The notes beneath the pieces were generated by a model. The model was not told the DNA's origin, made no database searches, and saw only the letters and a program-made list of their open reading frames with translations. Shown here piece by piece: positions 45,957 through 53,199 of a DNA stretch of 64,000 nt. Both the position numbers and the translations under genes were made by a program. This stretch comes from Gaiella sp. (GTDB lineage: Bacteria; Actinomycetota; Thermoleophilia; Gaiellales; Gaiellaceae), in contig JAOSJZ010000001.1 of assembly GCA_027493885.1 (NCBI GenBank), forward strand, positions 3,156,622 through 3,220,621, in the 5' to 3' direction. Positions within the stretch are counted from its first letter, which is position 1; each line of letters starts with the position of its first letter.

Positions 45957-46868
45957 TCAGCAGGAGGGGGACGTCCCCGACCCGTCCGGGAGCTCGGCGG
46001 CTGCGAGGGCGGCGCCGTGGAGCAGGTCGCGCTCGCTGATCTCGATCTCGGGGAGGCCGTAGCGGGCGAGGATCTCGTCGAGGACGACGAGCCCGGCGAC
46101 GATCACGGGCGCCCTTGCGGGGTCGAGGCCCGGGAGGCGCTCGCGCTCCCGGAGCGGGAGCGAGGCGACGAGGTCGAGGGCCTCTCGCACGGAGCCTGTC
46201 GGCAACCGGCGTCGATGGACGGAGGTCGACTCGCCGGCCGAGATCCTCGCCGCTGTGACGACGGTTCCCGCAACGCCGACCGCGGCGACGGGCTCGAGCG
46301 GCGGGAGCAGGGCGCGGACGGCGACGGTGCATGCCTCGAGCTCGCATGGGGTGGGCGGGTCGGAGGCCAGGTACCGCTCGGTCAGGCGGACGCTCCCGGC
46401 CTCCGTGCTCACCGCCCAGGCCAGCCGGTCCCCGTGGGAGAGGACGAGCTCGGTCGAGCCGCCGCCGATGTCGACGACGAGCGTGCCCGCGCCGAGCGGC
46501 CGGTCGCTCGCAACCCCGCGCAGCATCAGCTCCGCCTCCTCGCCTCCGTCGAGCATCCGGCTCGTGAAGCCGTAGCTCCACTCGATTTCGCCGAGGAACG
46601 CCTCGCCGTTCGAGGCATCGCGCACCGCGCTCGTGCCGACCGCGAGCACGCGTTCGGCCCCGAGCGCCTCGGCCTCGCGGCGGTAGTCGACCAGTACGTT
46701 GCGAACCCTGGCGATCGCGATGGGGAGGAGGATCCGCCGCCGATCGACCGATTCGCCCATCCGCGTGATCGCCTCGCGGCGCACGACCTCGTCGACCAGG
46801 CCGTGCTCCACGTCGGCGACGAGCAGGCGGGTCGTGTTCGTGCCGAGGTCGACGGCGGCGACGCGCAC
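45957..46868 (-). CDS. ppx: exopolyphosphatase/guanosine pentaphosphatase (Ppx/GppA)
   Basis: 303-residue ASKHA-fold phosphatase of the short actinobacterial type. Phosphate loops MRVAAVDLGTNTTRLLVADV, AVGTSAVRDASNGEAFL, LVVDIGGGSTELVL and AVGVAGTVVTAARI, and the closing ISERDLLHGAALAA. It splits terminal phosphate from polyphosphate or pppGpp. GTG start at 46868. The 253-base gap to the left (45704-45956) shows no gene. Confidence 0.93.
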   Translation of the reverse strand: MRVAAVDLGTNTTRLLVADVEHGLVDEVVRREAITRMGESVDRRRILLPIAIARVRNVLVDYRREAEALGAERVLAVGTSAVRDASNGEAFLGEIEWSYGFTSRMLDGGEEAELMLRGVASDRPLGAGTLVVDIGGGSTELVLSHGDRLAWAVSTEAGSVRLTERYLASDPPTPCELEACTVAVRALLPPLEPVAAVGVAGTVVTAARISAGESTSVHRRRLPTGSVREALDLVASLPLRERERLPGLDPARAPVIVAGLVVLDEILARYGLPEIEISERDLLHGAALAAAELPDGSGTSPSC

Positions 46869-46985
46869 GCCTCTGACGGTAGTCGCCCGTGAGGAATGCG
46901 GCGAGCCCGGCGAGTGATGCGACCACGCGGGTCGCCAGCGGCCTCGAACGCGGCTGCCGGGCGCTGCGGCTCGGGCCGACTCGGC

Positions 46986-47302
46986 TCAGACGCCGGGGAG
47001 GAACCAGAGCAGCCGCTGCACCGTGTGTCGTACCTCGCGGAGCGCCTGGAGCTGCACCTCGAGGCGCGCGCGCGAGACGGCGAGTCGCGTGCTCGCCTCT
47101 CCGAGCCGCTCCCGCGAGCTGCTCGCCCGGTCCATGTGCGTCTGCATCTCGGCCGACGCGCCTGCGATCCGCGACGACTCCGCGGAGAAGCCACGGCCGC
47201 TTCGCTTGAACTGGCGCCAGAGCGCGATCCCCCGGACGACGGCGTACGCGATCCCCCGGCGACGCCGGCGATCAGGACGGCGAGTGCGATCCAGAAGGCC
47301 AC
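46986..47302 (-). CDS. small membrane-anchored coiled-coil protein, frameshifted
   Basis: The start MAFWIALAVLIAGVAG is a single membrane helix. After a missing G in the run opposite 47253-47257 the frame continues as GIAYAVVRGIALWRQ, then FSAESSRIAGASAEMQTHMD and LGEASTRLAVSRARLEVQLQAL, a coiled coil, ending RLLWFLPGV. The corrected length is about 105 residues. I do not recognise a function; such proteins are common next to ppx in actinobacteria. GTG at 47302. Confidence 0.65.
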
Positions 47303-47329
47303 GATGCGGTGCTACGATAGTGGCCGCGA

Positions 47330-47403
47330 CGCGGGGTGGAGCAGTCAGGTAGCTCGCCGGGCTCATAACCCGGAGGTCGCAGGTTCAAATCCTGCCCCCG
47401 CTA
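47330..47403 (+). tRNA. initiator tRNA-fMet (CAU)
   Basis: 74 bases, anticodon CAT in loop CTCATAA on the stem CCGGG/CCCGG. Initiator marks: no pair at the end of the acceptor stem (C1 against T72), an A11-T24 pair in the D stem (GAGC/GCTC), and three G-C pairs next to the anticodon loop. T arm GCAGG-TTCAAAT-CCTGC. The CCA is not encoded. It is a plausible attachment site for the element to its right. Confidence 0.95.
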
Positions 47404-47407
47404 CTAC

Positions 47408-47433
47408 AAAGGCCCTGCTAAGCGGGGCCTTTT
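47408..47433 (+). terminator. intrinsic terminator after tRNA-fMet
   Basis: AAAGGCCC (47408-47415) pairs with GGGCCTTT (47425-47432), followed by one more T, with loop TGCTAAGCG. The stem and short T-tract fit a rho-independent terminator five bases after the tRNA. Confidence 0.8.
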
Positions 47434-47462
47434 GCTTGCAGATCGGGCGCGGCGAGCCCGAT

Positions 47463-47483
47463 TTTGTACCCGTCTTTGTACCC
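47463..47483. repeat. 12-bp-spaced direct repeats TTTGTACCC
   Basis: TTTGTACCC occurs at 47463-47471 and 47475-47483, separated by GTC. The pair is 60 bases inside the tRNA-fMet 3' end, where arm-type integrase sites would be expected. The gap 47434-47618 holds no recognisable gene; reading frames through it are antisense to the tRNA. Confidence 0.5.
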
Positions 47484-47618
47484 ATCGCGAAAGTGAGGTC
47501 CGGCGAAACTCTCCGGTTTGGAACCTCGCCGTTGCCGCTACAGGCGACTCCTTCGCGCGGTTCGGACTCGTTACGGTCTCCAGCGTTGAGAGGGCGTTTC
47601 AACAGCTCGATCACGCGG

Positions 47619-48410
47619 GTGCGCCCGGTCTTCACGTCGTTGATCGAGCGCGATCCGACGGGCAGCGTGTGGCTGCCTGTCCTGTTGGAGCGCTGTCCAA
47701 GACGCGAACGCGTCCCGGCCCCGATCAGGGCTGAGCCCGGTGAGCTGCTCCCGGAACTCGCGGAAACACGGCGCTACAAGGACAAAGTGCTCGGGGAGAT
47801 CGACCTCCTCCACTGCTTTGAGCGCCGCGTCCCACCTGCGGCCGACTTCCTTCGTTGGCTCATCCTCAACTCCGACAAGATGACCTGGCCGGCGAACGCA
47901 GGAACCAGCGAGGAGACCTTGAGACGTCGGCGCGCCCTGTGCGGCAACGATCCCGAGCTGCGAGACGCGGCACGAGTTGAGGCGCTCGACTTACTCGACA
48001 AGCGAGGAGCGGCAGGGTCGGACAAGAAGTGGTGGGCGTTCGAGGGGTTCACGGAGGTGGACTGCTGGCTCGAGACCGAGCGCCTCGTCCTGCTCATCGA
48101 GGGGAAGCGGCGCGAATCGCTGAGCCCCGCCACCGCCTGGTACCCGGATCGGAACCAGCTCGTCCGTAACCTCGAGGTCGCCAGCGGGTCTGTCGGCACC
48201 AAAGAAGCGTTCGTGCTGCTCGTAGTCGAGGAGGCAGGTCCGGGACTGACGCGTGAGAGGCTTATCGCCTCGACTCCGCACATGAGCGACGGGAATCGGG
48301 AGCTGCTCACGGAGCGGTACCTCGGGCAGGTCACCTGGCGGTCGCTCGTGGACGCACTGGAGTTGCCCTCGAACGTGCTCGTTGACGAGCGCCCGCCGGA
48401 CGTCGTCTGA
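47619..48410 (+). CDS. putative PD-(D/E)XK nuclease-fold protein of unknown family
   Basis: About 263 residues. I do not recognise a named family. The segment FTEVDCWLETERLVLLIEGK gives Asp148-x12-Glu161-Gly-Lys163, the spacing and hydrophobic strand expected for a PD-(D/E)XK nuclease core, followed by WYPDRNQLVRNLEVA. The N-terminal half has RRYKDKVLGEIDLLHCFERR and a Trp-rich KKWWAFEGF. The start is uncertain: GTG 47619 or TTG 47640. It leads a co-directional cluster with two DUF488 genes, a dual-OB gene and a GHKL ATPase, suggesting a nucleic-acid-targeting role. Confidence 0.6.
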   Translation: MRPVFTSLIERDPTGSVWLPVLLERCPRRERVPAPIRAEPGELLPELAETRRYKDKVLGEIDLLHCFERRVPPAADFLRWLILNSDKMTWPANAGTSEETLRRRRALCGNDPELRDAARVEALDLLDKRGAAGSDKKWWAFEGFTEVDCWLETERLVLLIEGKRRESLSPATAWYPDRNQLVRNLEVASGSVGTKEAFVLLVVEEAGPGLTRERLIASTPHMSDGNRELLTERYLGQVTWRSLVDALELPSNVLVDERPPDVV

Positions 48411-48493
48411 TCGCCGGGACCCGTGCCGATTGCTCTGACGCGTCCATCCGGCGACCGGCTCACGCGGTCCGACTCTCTTTGTAGGGTGACCTC

Positions 48494-49057
48494 GTGACCG
48501 AAGCGAACGAGCGGCTGCCGATCCTCACGGTCGGCTATGGCCTCCGCGAGGCGGACGAGCTGATCGCGTTGTTGCAGCGCAACGGCGCTGAGTACGTCGG
48601 CGATGTTCGCTCGGTCCCGTACTCGCGCAGGCGGCCTCAGTTCTCGCGTGAGGCGTTCGAGCGTCTGCTTCGCGCGGCCGGGTTGCGCTACGTGTTCCTC
48701 GGAGAGACGCTCGGGGGGCGGCCCGATGATCCCGCCTGCTACGACGCGGACGGTCACGTCGACTACGACTTGTGCCGGACCGCGCCCTCGTTCCTTGCCG
48801 GAATCGAACGCGTGGAGACGGCCTACCGGGAGGGACACCGACTCGCGCTTCTTTGCAGCGAAGCCCGTCCGACCGACTGCCATCGCTCGAAGCTACTCGC
48901 CGAGATGCTCGTCGAGCGTGACGTCCCGGTAACGCACATCGACGAGGGCGGCAACCTCGTCGAGCACGCCGAGATCGCTGCTCGCTTGCACGGCTCGCAG
49001 CTCAGCTTGGTTGCGGACGCCCTCGGCCGCTCCCGTCGCGCGTACCGCGCCGCCTAG
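48494..49057 (+). CDS. DUF488 family protein (a)
   Basis: 187 residues. DUF488 marks: LTVGYGLREADELIALLQRN, GDVRSVPYSRRRPQFSREAFE, YVFLGETLGGRPDDP and LLCSEARPTDCHRSKLLAEM with the conserved C-x-E...C-H-R. The biochemical activity of the family is not settled, but the Cys/His cluster is strictly kept here. GTG at 48494. Only 12 bases separate it from a second, divergent DUF488 gene. Confidence 0.88.
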   Translation: MTEANERLPILTVGYGLREADELIALLQRNGAEYVGDVRSVPYSRRRPQFSREAFERLLRAAGLRYVFLGETLGGRPDDPACYDADGHVDYDLCRTAPSFLAGIERVETAYREGHRLALLCSEARPTDCHRSKLLAEMLVERDVPVTHIDEGGNLVEHAEIAARLHGSQLSLVADALGRSRRAYRAA

Positions 49058-49069
49058 CCTGTCCTCCTC

Positions 49070-49555
49070 GTGAACCTAGAACGTGTCGCCACGATCGGCG
49101 TATACGGCTTCGACGCCGATCGCTTCTTCGCCGCGGTACTGGAGTCGAGGACGGATCTCTTCTGTGACCTCCGCGCACGTCGCGGGGTCCGTGGCCGCGA
49201 GTACGCGTTTGCAAACGCGCGCCGTCTCGAGCAGCGGCTCGGCGAACTCGGGATCGCGTATCGCCACTTCCCCGAGCTCGCGCCCACGAAGGAGACCCGC
49301 TCGCTCCAGCGTGTCGCCGACGAGGTTGCTGGCACGACCAAACGCGTCCGCGGCGAGCTCGCTCCCGCCTTCGTCGATGCGTACGAGCGCCAACTGGATA
49401 GCCCCGACGCGCGTGCCGCGCTTGAGGTCATCGAGGAGACGGGCGCCACGCCGCTCCTTTTCTGTGTGGAGCGGACGCCGGCGGCGTGCCACCGCTCACT
49501 CGCGGCCTCAAGGCTCGCCGGCGGCGCGATTCCGATTGACCATCTGCTGCCGTGA
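49070..49555 (+). CDS. DUF488-like protein (b)
   Basis: 161 residues. Shorter and more diverged than its neighbour: VATIGVYGFDADRFFAAVLE, DLFCDLRARRGVRGREYAFAN, YRHFPELAPTKETRSLQ and PLLFCVERTPAACHRSLAAS, keeping F-C-x-E and C-H-R. Two DUF488 proteins of different type side by side suggest a heteromeric pair. GTG at 49070; the stop overlaps the dual-OB gene as GTGA. Confidence 0.83.
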   Translation: MNLERVATIGVYGFDADRFFAAVLESRTDLFCDLRARRGVRGREYAFANARRLEQRLGELGIAYRHFPELAPTKETRSLQRVADEVAGTTKRVRGELAPAFVDAYERQLDSPDARAALEVIEETGATPLLFCVERTPAACHRSLAASRLAGGAIPIDHLLP

Positions 49556-50166
49556 GAGTGGTGATCGTCGCAAAGACCCGCATGCGAGAAGGCCGCATGT
49601 GCGTGGGCGCGCATGACCTCGACGACTTTCGCAGCCTGCGGCTGTTCCGCCACGACGGGCGTTACCTAAACGAGGACGCAAATCTCGACGTGGGCGACGT
49701 GTGGGAGATGGAATACGTTGAGCGTCCGGGCGCAGTCGCACCGCATCTCGAGGACGTCCTCGTGCAACGTGGCGGCGTGCGGCGAACTGGCCGGGAAGAG
49801 GATCTCGCGGCGCTTGTCATGGCGCGCGATGTCGTCTGGCAGACCGTCGATGAGCTCTTCGACGGTCGCCTCGACTTCACCGCAGCCGGCTCCGCGTACG
49901 TCCCCGAGGCAGGACCGCTTCCCGGTCGGAGCACCGGATACTGGCGTCCCACCCATGAGCTGACGCTCTACCAGGTCAATGAGAAGCCGCGCTACCGCTG
50001 GACTGGTGGGGGCGCGCTCCGCAGCATCCGCCACGTCGGCGTTGCCGACCCTGACGTGGCGATACCGGCCGGCTCCCTCGTGCGGCTCTCGCTGTCCCAG
50101 CTCTTCGAGCCGCCGGACGGACCGAGAGGCTATTGGCTCCAGCTTTCCGGTTGGTACCGCCAGTAG
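49552..50166 (+). CDS. dual OB-domain protein (probable)
   Basis: 204 residues. The start RVVIVAKTRMREGRMCVGAHDLDDFRSLRLF followed by a beta-rich region with GDVWEMEYVERPGAVAPHLEDVLV resembles proteins annotated as dual OB-domain, found next to DUF488 genes. The second half has YRWTGGGALRSIRHVGVADP and LVRLSLSQLFEPPDGPRGYWLQLSGWY, another beta barrel-like stretch. Nucleic-acid or nucleotide binding is likely but inferred. GTG start overlaps the DUF488 stop. Confidence 0.6.
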   Translation: MRVVIVAKTRMREGRMCVGAHDLDDFRSLRLFRHDGRYLNEDANLDVGDVWEMEYVERPGAVAPHLEDVLVQRGGVRRTGREEDLAALVMARDVVWQTVDELFDGRLDFTAAGSAYVPEAGPLPGRSTGYWRPTHELTLYQVNEKPRYRWTGGGALRSIRHVGVADPDVAIPAGSLVRLSLSQLFEPPDGPRGYWLQLSGWYRQ

Positions 50167-50225
50167 CGTCGACAGCATCGAGGTGGAGGTCGGCTTCCCA
50201 CCGGGCCGACTGAGAGACTGGCGCC

Positions 50226-52187
50226 GTGCAGACGATTTCGGTCACAGTCGACCCGAGGCACTTCGGGAAGCTCGCCGCTAATCCGGCACGTGCGCTCACT
50301 GAGCTCATCTGGAACTCACTCGATGCCGACGCCCACAAGATCGACATCGTCTTCGACCGCAACGCGCTGGGCGGTGTCGAGGCTCTTCGCGTCATTGACG
50401 ACGGTCACGGCATGACCGAGGACGCGGCGATCGAGGACTTCTCCCGACTCGGCAGCTCTTGGAAACAGCACGCGGAGCGATCGAAGGCCGAGGGCAGGCT
50501 ACTGCATGGTCGCGATGGCCAGGGGCGTTGGGCGGCATACGGTCTCGGCGAGCAGATCGCTTGGACCTCGGTAGCCGAGGTTGACGGCACGCTCAGCCGG
50601 ATAGAGATCGTTGGGCGTCGTAGCCGACCGAACGAGTTCGAGATCGACTCGGCGCCCGCACCGGCGAACGCGACGGTCGGGACCACTGTCGAGGTCAAGT
50701 CAGTGGCCGACGGCGTCGCGGCACTCGCCGAGGAGAAGGCGCGCGAGCGACTCGCCACCGCGGAGTTGGCGCTCTACCTGTCGATGTACCCCGTGGACCT
50801 CGCGCTCGACGGGACGCGGCTCGACCTCGCCGAGATGCAGGAGCGTCGTCACGACGAGGATCTGGCTCTGCCGGACGGACTCGGGGACGCAAAGCTGACG
50901 ATCATCGAATGGATCAAGCCTGTCGAGCGGGCTATGTACCTCTGCGACGAGGACGGCTTCACTCTCTCCGAGACCCCGGCGAGATTCCACGCGCCTGGCT
51001 TCAACTTCACGCTCTACGTTCGCTGGGCCGGCTTCCGCGAGCGGATCGCCGACTTGTCGGTCGCCGAGTTCGACGCTGATCTGACTGCGGTGATCGACAC
51101 TGCCCGCGCGGCTGCGCGCATCTACTTCAACGAGCGCACGCGCGAGCATGAGCGGGAGACGATCGAGCGTTGGAAAGAGGAGGGTGTCTACCCCTACGAG
51201 GCAGAGCCGGAGCCGGAGGCCGAGGTCGAGCGGGCTGAGCGCGCCCTCTTCGACATCGTCGCCACGACGGCTGCCCCGACGATCGACACGGCCGACATGC
51301 GCGCGAAGAAACTCTCGCTCCGCCTATTGCGGAACGCGGTCGCGGATCCGAGCTCGCTTCGGCGGATCATCGAGGACATCCTCGATCTCCCAGAGCTGAA
51401 GCGGGCAGAGCTCGTCGACCTGTTGGAGCGGACGACGCTCGGCGACATGATCGCGGCCACCAAACAGGTGACAAACCGACTCGACTGGCTACACGGCTTG
51501 GAGGCGCTCGTCTTCGAGCCGGAGCTACGCGGCGTGGTCAAGGAGCGCACTCAGCTCCACCGGATGGTTGCGTCAGAGACGTGGATATTCGGCGAGGAGT
51601 ACGCCCTCACCGCCGACGACGAGTCGCTGACGACAGTACTCAAGCGACATGTCAAGCTGCTCGGACGCGACGACCTCGCGCCCGAGCCTGTCCTGCGGAC
51701 TGATGGGTCCACCGGGATTGTCGATCTGATGTTGTCCCGAGCCGTCGAGCGTCGGGACAAGCAGCGGGAGCATCTCGTCCTCGAGTTGAAGGCGCCCAGA
51801 GTGAACGTCGGCACGAAGGAGATCGGCCAGATCAAGAGCTACGCGCATGCCGTCGCCGAGGACGCCCGCTTCGCCTCTACCAACACACGCTGGGAGTTCT
51901 GGGTCATCTCCACGGACGTGACTACCGACGGCGACCGAGAGCGCAAGCAGCGCGGCCGTCCGTTCGGGCTCGCCTACGAGCCAGACGATGCGCCAATCCA
52001 GGTCTGGATCAAGACCTGGAGCGAGGTGATCGAGGATGCCGCCCACCGGATGAAGTTCTTCCAGCATGCGCTCAATGTGCAGGCGACCCGTGATCAGGGC
52101 GTCGAGTACCTTCGCAAGCGCCACGCGGAGTTTCTGCCTGATCAGCTCCAGAACGGAACCGGCGAAAACGAGATCGGCGCGGTCTAG
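50226..52187 (+). CDS. GHKL ATPase (MORC/MutL/Hsp90-like) with C-terminal ELK nuclease motif
   Basis: 653 residues. N-terminal Bergerat ATP-binding fold: N-box ALTELIWNSLDADA (Asn30), G1 VIDDGHGMTED (58-64) and G2-like GRDGQGRWAAYGLGEQ (95-110). A middle S5-like region and helical linker (acidic stretch YEAEPEPEAEVERAE) follow. The last 170 residues contain GIVDLMLSRAVERRDKQREH and VLELKAP, giving Asp500...Glu520-Leu-Lys522, a PD-(D/E)XK-type core, then KEIGQIKSYAHAVAED. MutL-like ATPases fused to restriction-type nucleases are known from predicted restriction systems. GTG at 50226. Confidence 0.85.
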   Translation: MQTISVTVDPRHFGKLAANPARALTELIWNSLDADAHKIDIVFDRNALGGVEALRVIDDGHGMTEDAAIEDFSRLGSSWKQHAERSKAEGRLLHGRDGQGRWAAYGLGEQIAWTSVAEVDGTLSRIEIVGRRSRPNEFEIDSAPAPANATVGTTVEVKSVADGVAALAEEKARERLATAELALYLSMYPVDLALDGTRLDLAEMQERRHDEDLALPDGLGDAKLTIIEWIKPVERAMYLCDEDGFTLSETPARFHAPGFNFTLYVRWAGFRERIADLSVAEFDADLTAVIDTARAAARIYFNERTREHERETIERWKEEGVYPYEAEPEPEAEVERAERALFDIVATTAAPTIDTADMRAKKLSLRLLRNAVADPSSLRRIIEDILDLPELKRAELVDLLERTTLGDMIAATKQVTNRLDWLHGLEALVFEPELRGVVKERTQLHRMVASETWIFGEEYALTADDESLTTVLKRHVKLLGRDDLAPEPVLRTDGSTGIVDLMLSRAVERRDKQREHLVLELKAPRVNVGTKEIGQIKSYAHAVAEDARFASTNTRWEFWVISTDVTTDGDRERKQRGRPFGLAYEPDDAPIQVWIKTWSEVIEDAAHRMKFFQHALNVQATRDQGVEYLRKRHAEFLPDQLQNGTGENEIGAV

Positions 52188-52278
52188 TCTAGGAGTCGTA
52201 CACCGGCCACGTGACCCGAGTCACATGGAAGAGGGACTCCGTCCCGTTACTGCGACTGTTGGCCGCAAGCGCACATTC

Positions 52279-52295
52279 GGCGAGCCGGCCTCGCC
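52279..52295. terminator. hairpin between convergent genes
   Basis: GGCGAG-CCGGC-CTCGCC forms a 6-bp stem in the 175-base gap between the GHKL ATPase and the HTH regulator, which converge. A second inverted repeat, GTGAC-CCGA-GTCAC, lies at 52211-52224. No T-tract. Terminator function is inferred from position. Confidence 0.4.
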
Positions 52296-52362
52296 GCGCA
52301 GCTGAAGCGCGCGGCTCGGTCAATCCACGGGCGAGCTCCCGAGGCCCGAGAGAGTGGGCGGG

Positions 52363-53076
52363 TTAGCCTCCGTCGAGCTCGAGCAGCTCGCGTGTGGTCT
52401 TCGGCTGCTTTCGCAGGGCCTGCTCCGAGACGTAGCGCTGCTTCTGAACGAAGCCTGTCCCAGGGCCGGTTGTCGTATGACGGATCGGCGCGTCGAGACG
52501 AAGCGTCTGATCGTTGTCGTCACGTCCGGAGAGCGCGTAGACCCTGTGCGGGTCAGTCGCATTGCGAGCGCCGTCGGCGATCACGCGCTCGACAATCCGC
52601 GCGAGCGCGTCGCGACCCTCCGACCGGAATCGGTCGACTGTCTGCCGCGTGAACAGGACATCATCGGCGACGTCGAGGATCTTTGGGAACTCGGGCTTTA
52701 CCTCTTGGCCTGCGTAGAACCCGAACCTCTCGATGTCAGGGTTGAAGAAGCGGCGGTTCTGGCAGATGTACGCGCTGTACGTCCGATATTCGCGGTAGCC
52801 GACACCGCCGGCAGCAACAATGGCGACGTTCTTCACCCAGCCGAGTACCACCTCGACCTCGGCCATGTCGAGTTCCCGGCCAGCAAGTCTGTCGCTCGCG
52901 ACCGAGATCTCTGCGACCGCCGTCTTGGAGAGACCCGAGGCGCGCGCAAGCTCGGCACCTGAGATGCCTGCACCTCGGCCAAGCGCGATCAACCGCTTCA
53001 GATTCTCTCCGACCGCCGCCTGCAGGTCGGCCTCGCGACGCACCATCTCGACAAGATCGTCATTCGATATCCGCAT
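52363..53076 (-). CDS. HTH-domain regulator with uncharacterised C-terminal domain
   Basis: 237 residues. The N-terminal third has an XRE/sigma-like HTH: ISGAELARASGLSKTAVAEISVASDRLAG. The C-terminal two thirds (VAIVAAGGVGYREYRTYSAYICQNRRFFNPD, then KILDVADDVLFTRQTVDRFR) match no family I know. The ATG at 53076 is chosen because AAGGAG lies six bases upstream; an ATG at 53091 overlaps that sequence. It has its own strong promoter and two inverted repeats in the leader, so autoregulation is likely. It converges on the GHKL cluster and may control it or the integrase. Confidence 0.75.
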   Translation of the reverse strand: MRISNDDLVEMVRREADLQAAVGENLKRLIALGRGAGISGAELARASGLSKTAVAEISVASDRLAGRELDMAEVEVVLGWVKNVAIVAAGGVGYREYRTYSAYICQNRRFFNPDIERFGFYAGQEVKPEFPKILDVADDVLFTRQTVDRFRSEGRDALARIVERVIADGARNATDPHRVYALSGRDDNDQTLRLDAPIRHTTTGPGTGFVQKQRYVSEQALRKQPKTTRELLELDGG

Positions 53077-53080
53077 TTTC

Positions 53081-53142
53081 TTCTCCTTCATCGGAGAAAG
53101 TCCACATATGGACAATATGAATGATTCTCTGCGGATAGTCAA
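53081..53142 (-). promoter_or_regulatory. promoter and two inverted repeats of the HTH regulator
   Basis: On the minus strand TTGACT (plus 53137-53142) and CATATT (plus 53114-53119) are spaced exactly 17 bases. Directly downstream is GTCCA-CATA-TGGAC (plus 53100-53113), then TTCTCC-TTCATC-GGAGAA (plus 53081-53098) overlapping the Shine-Dalgarno. Both repeats are well placed for repression of the regulator's own gene. Confidence 0.75.
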
Positions 53143-53199
53143 GCGCTGGGGATAGGTGCCGGCGCTGCGGCAGCCCTACCCGTGGATCCGGTGGGGCTT

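Noticed and set aside
47363-47635. Minus-strand frame ending in AGAGFEPATSGL
   Set aside because: It is the antisense of tRNA-fMet, a well-known spurious protein tail, and not a gene.
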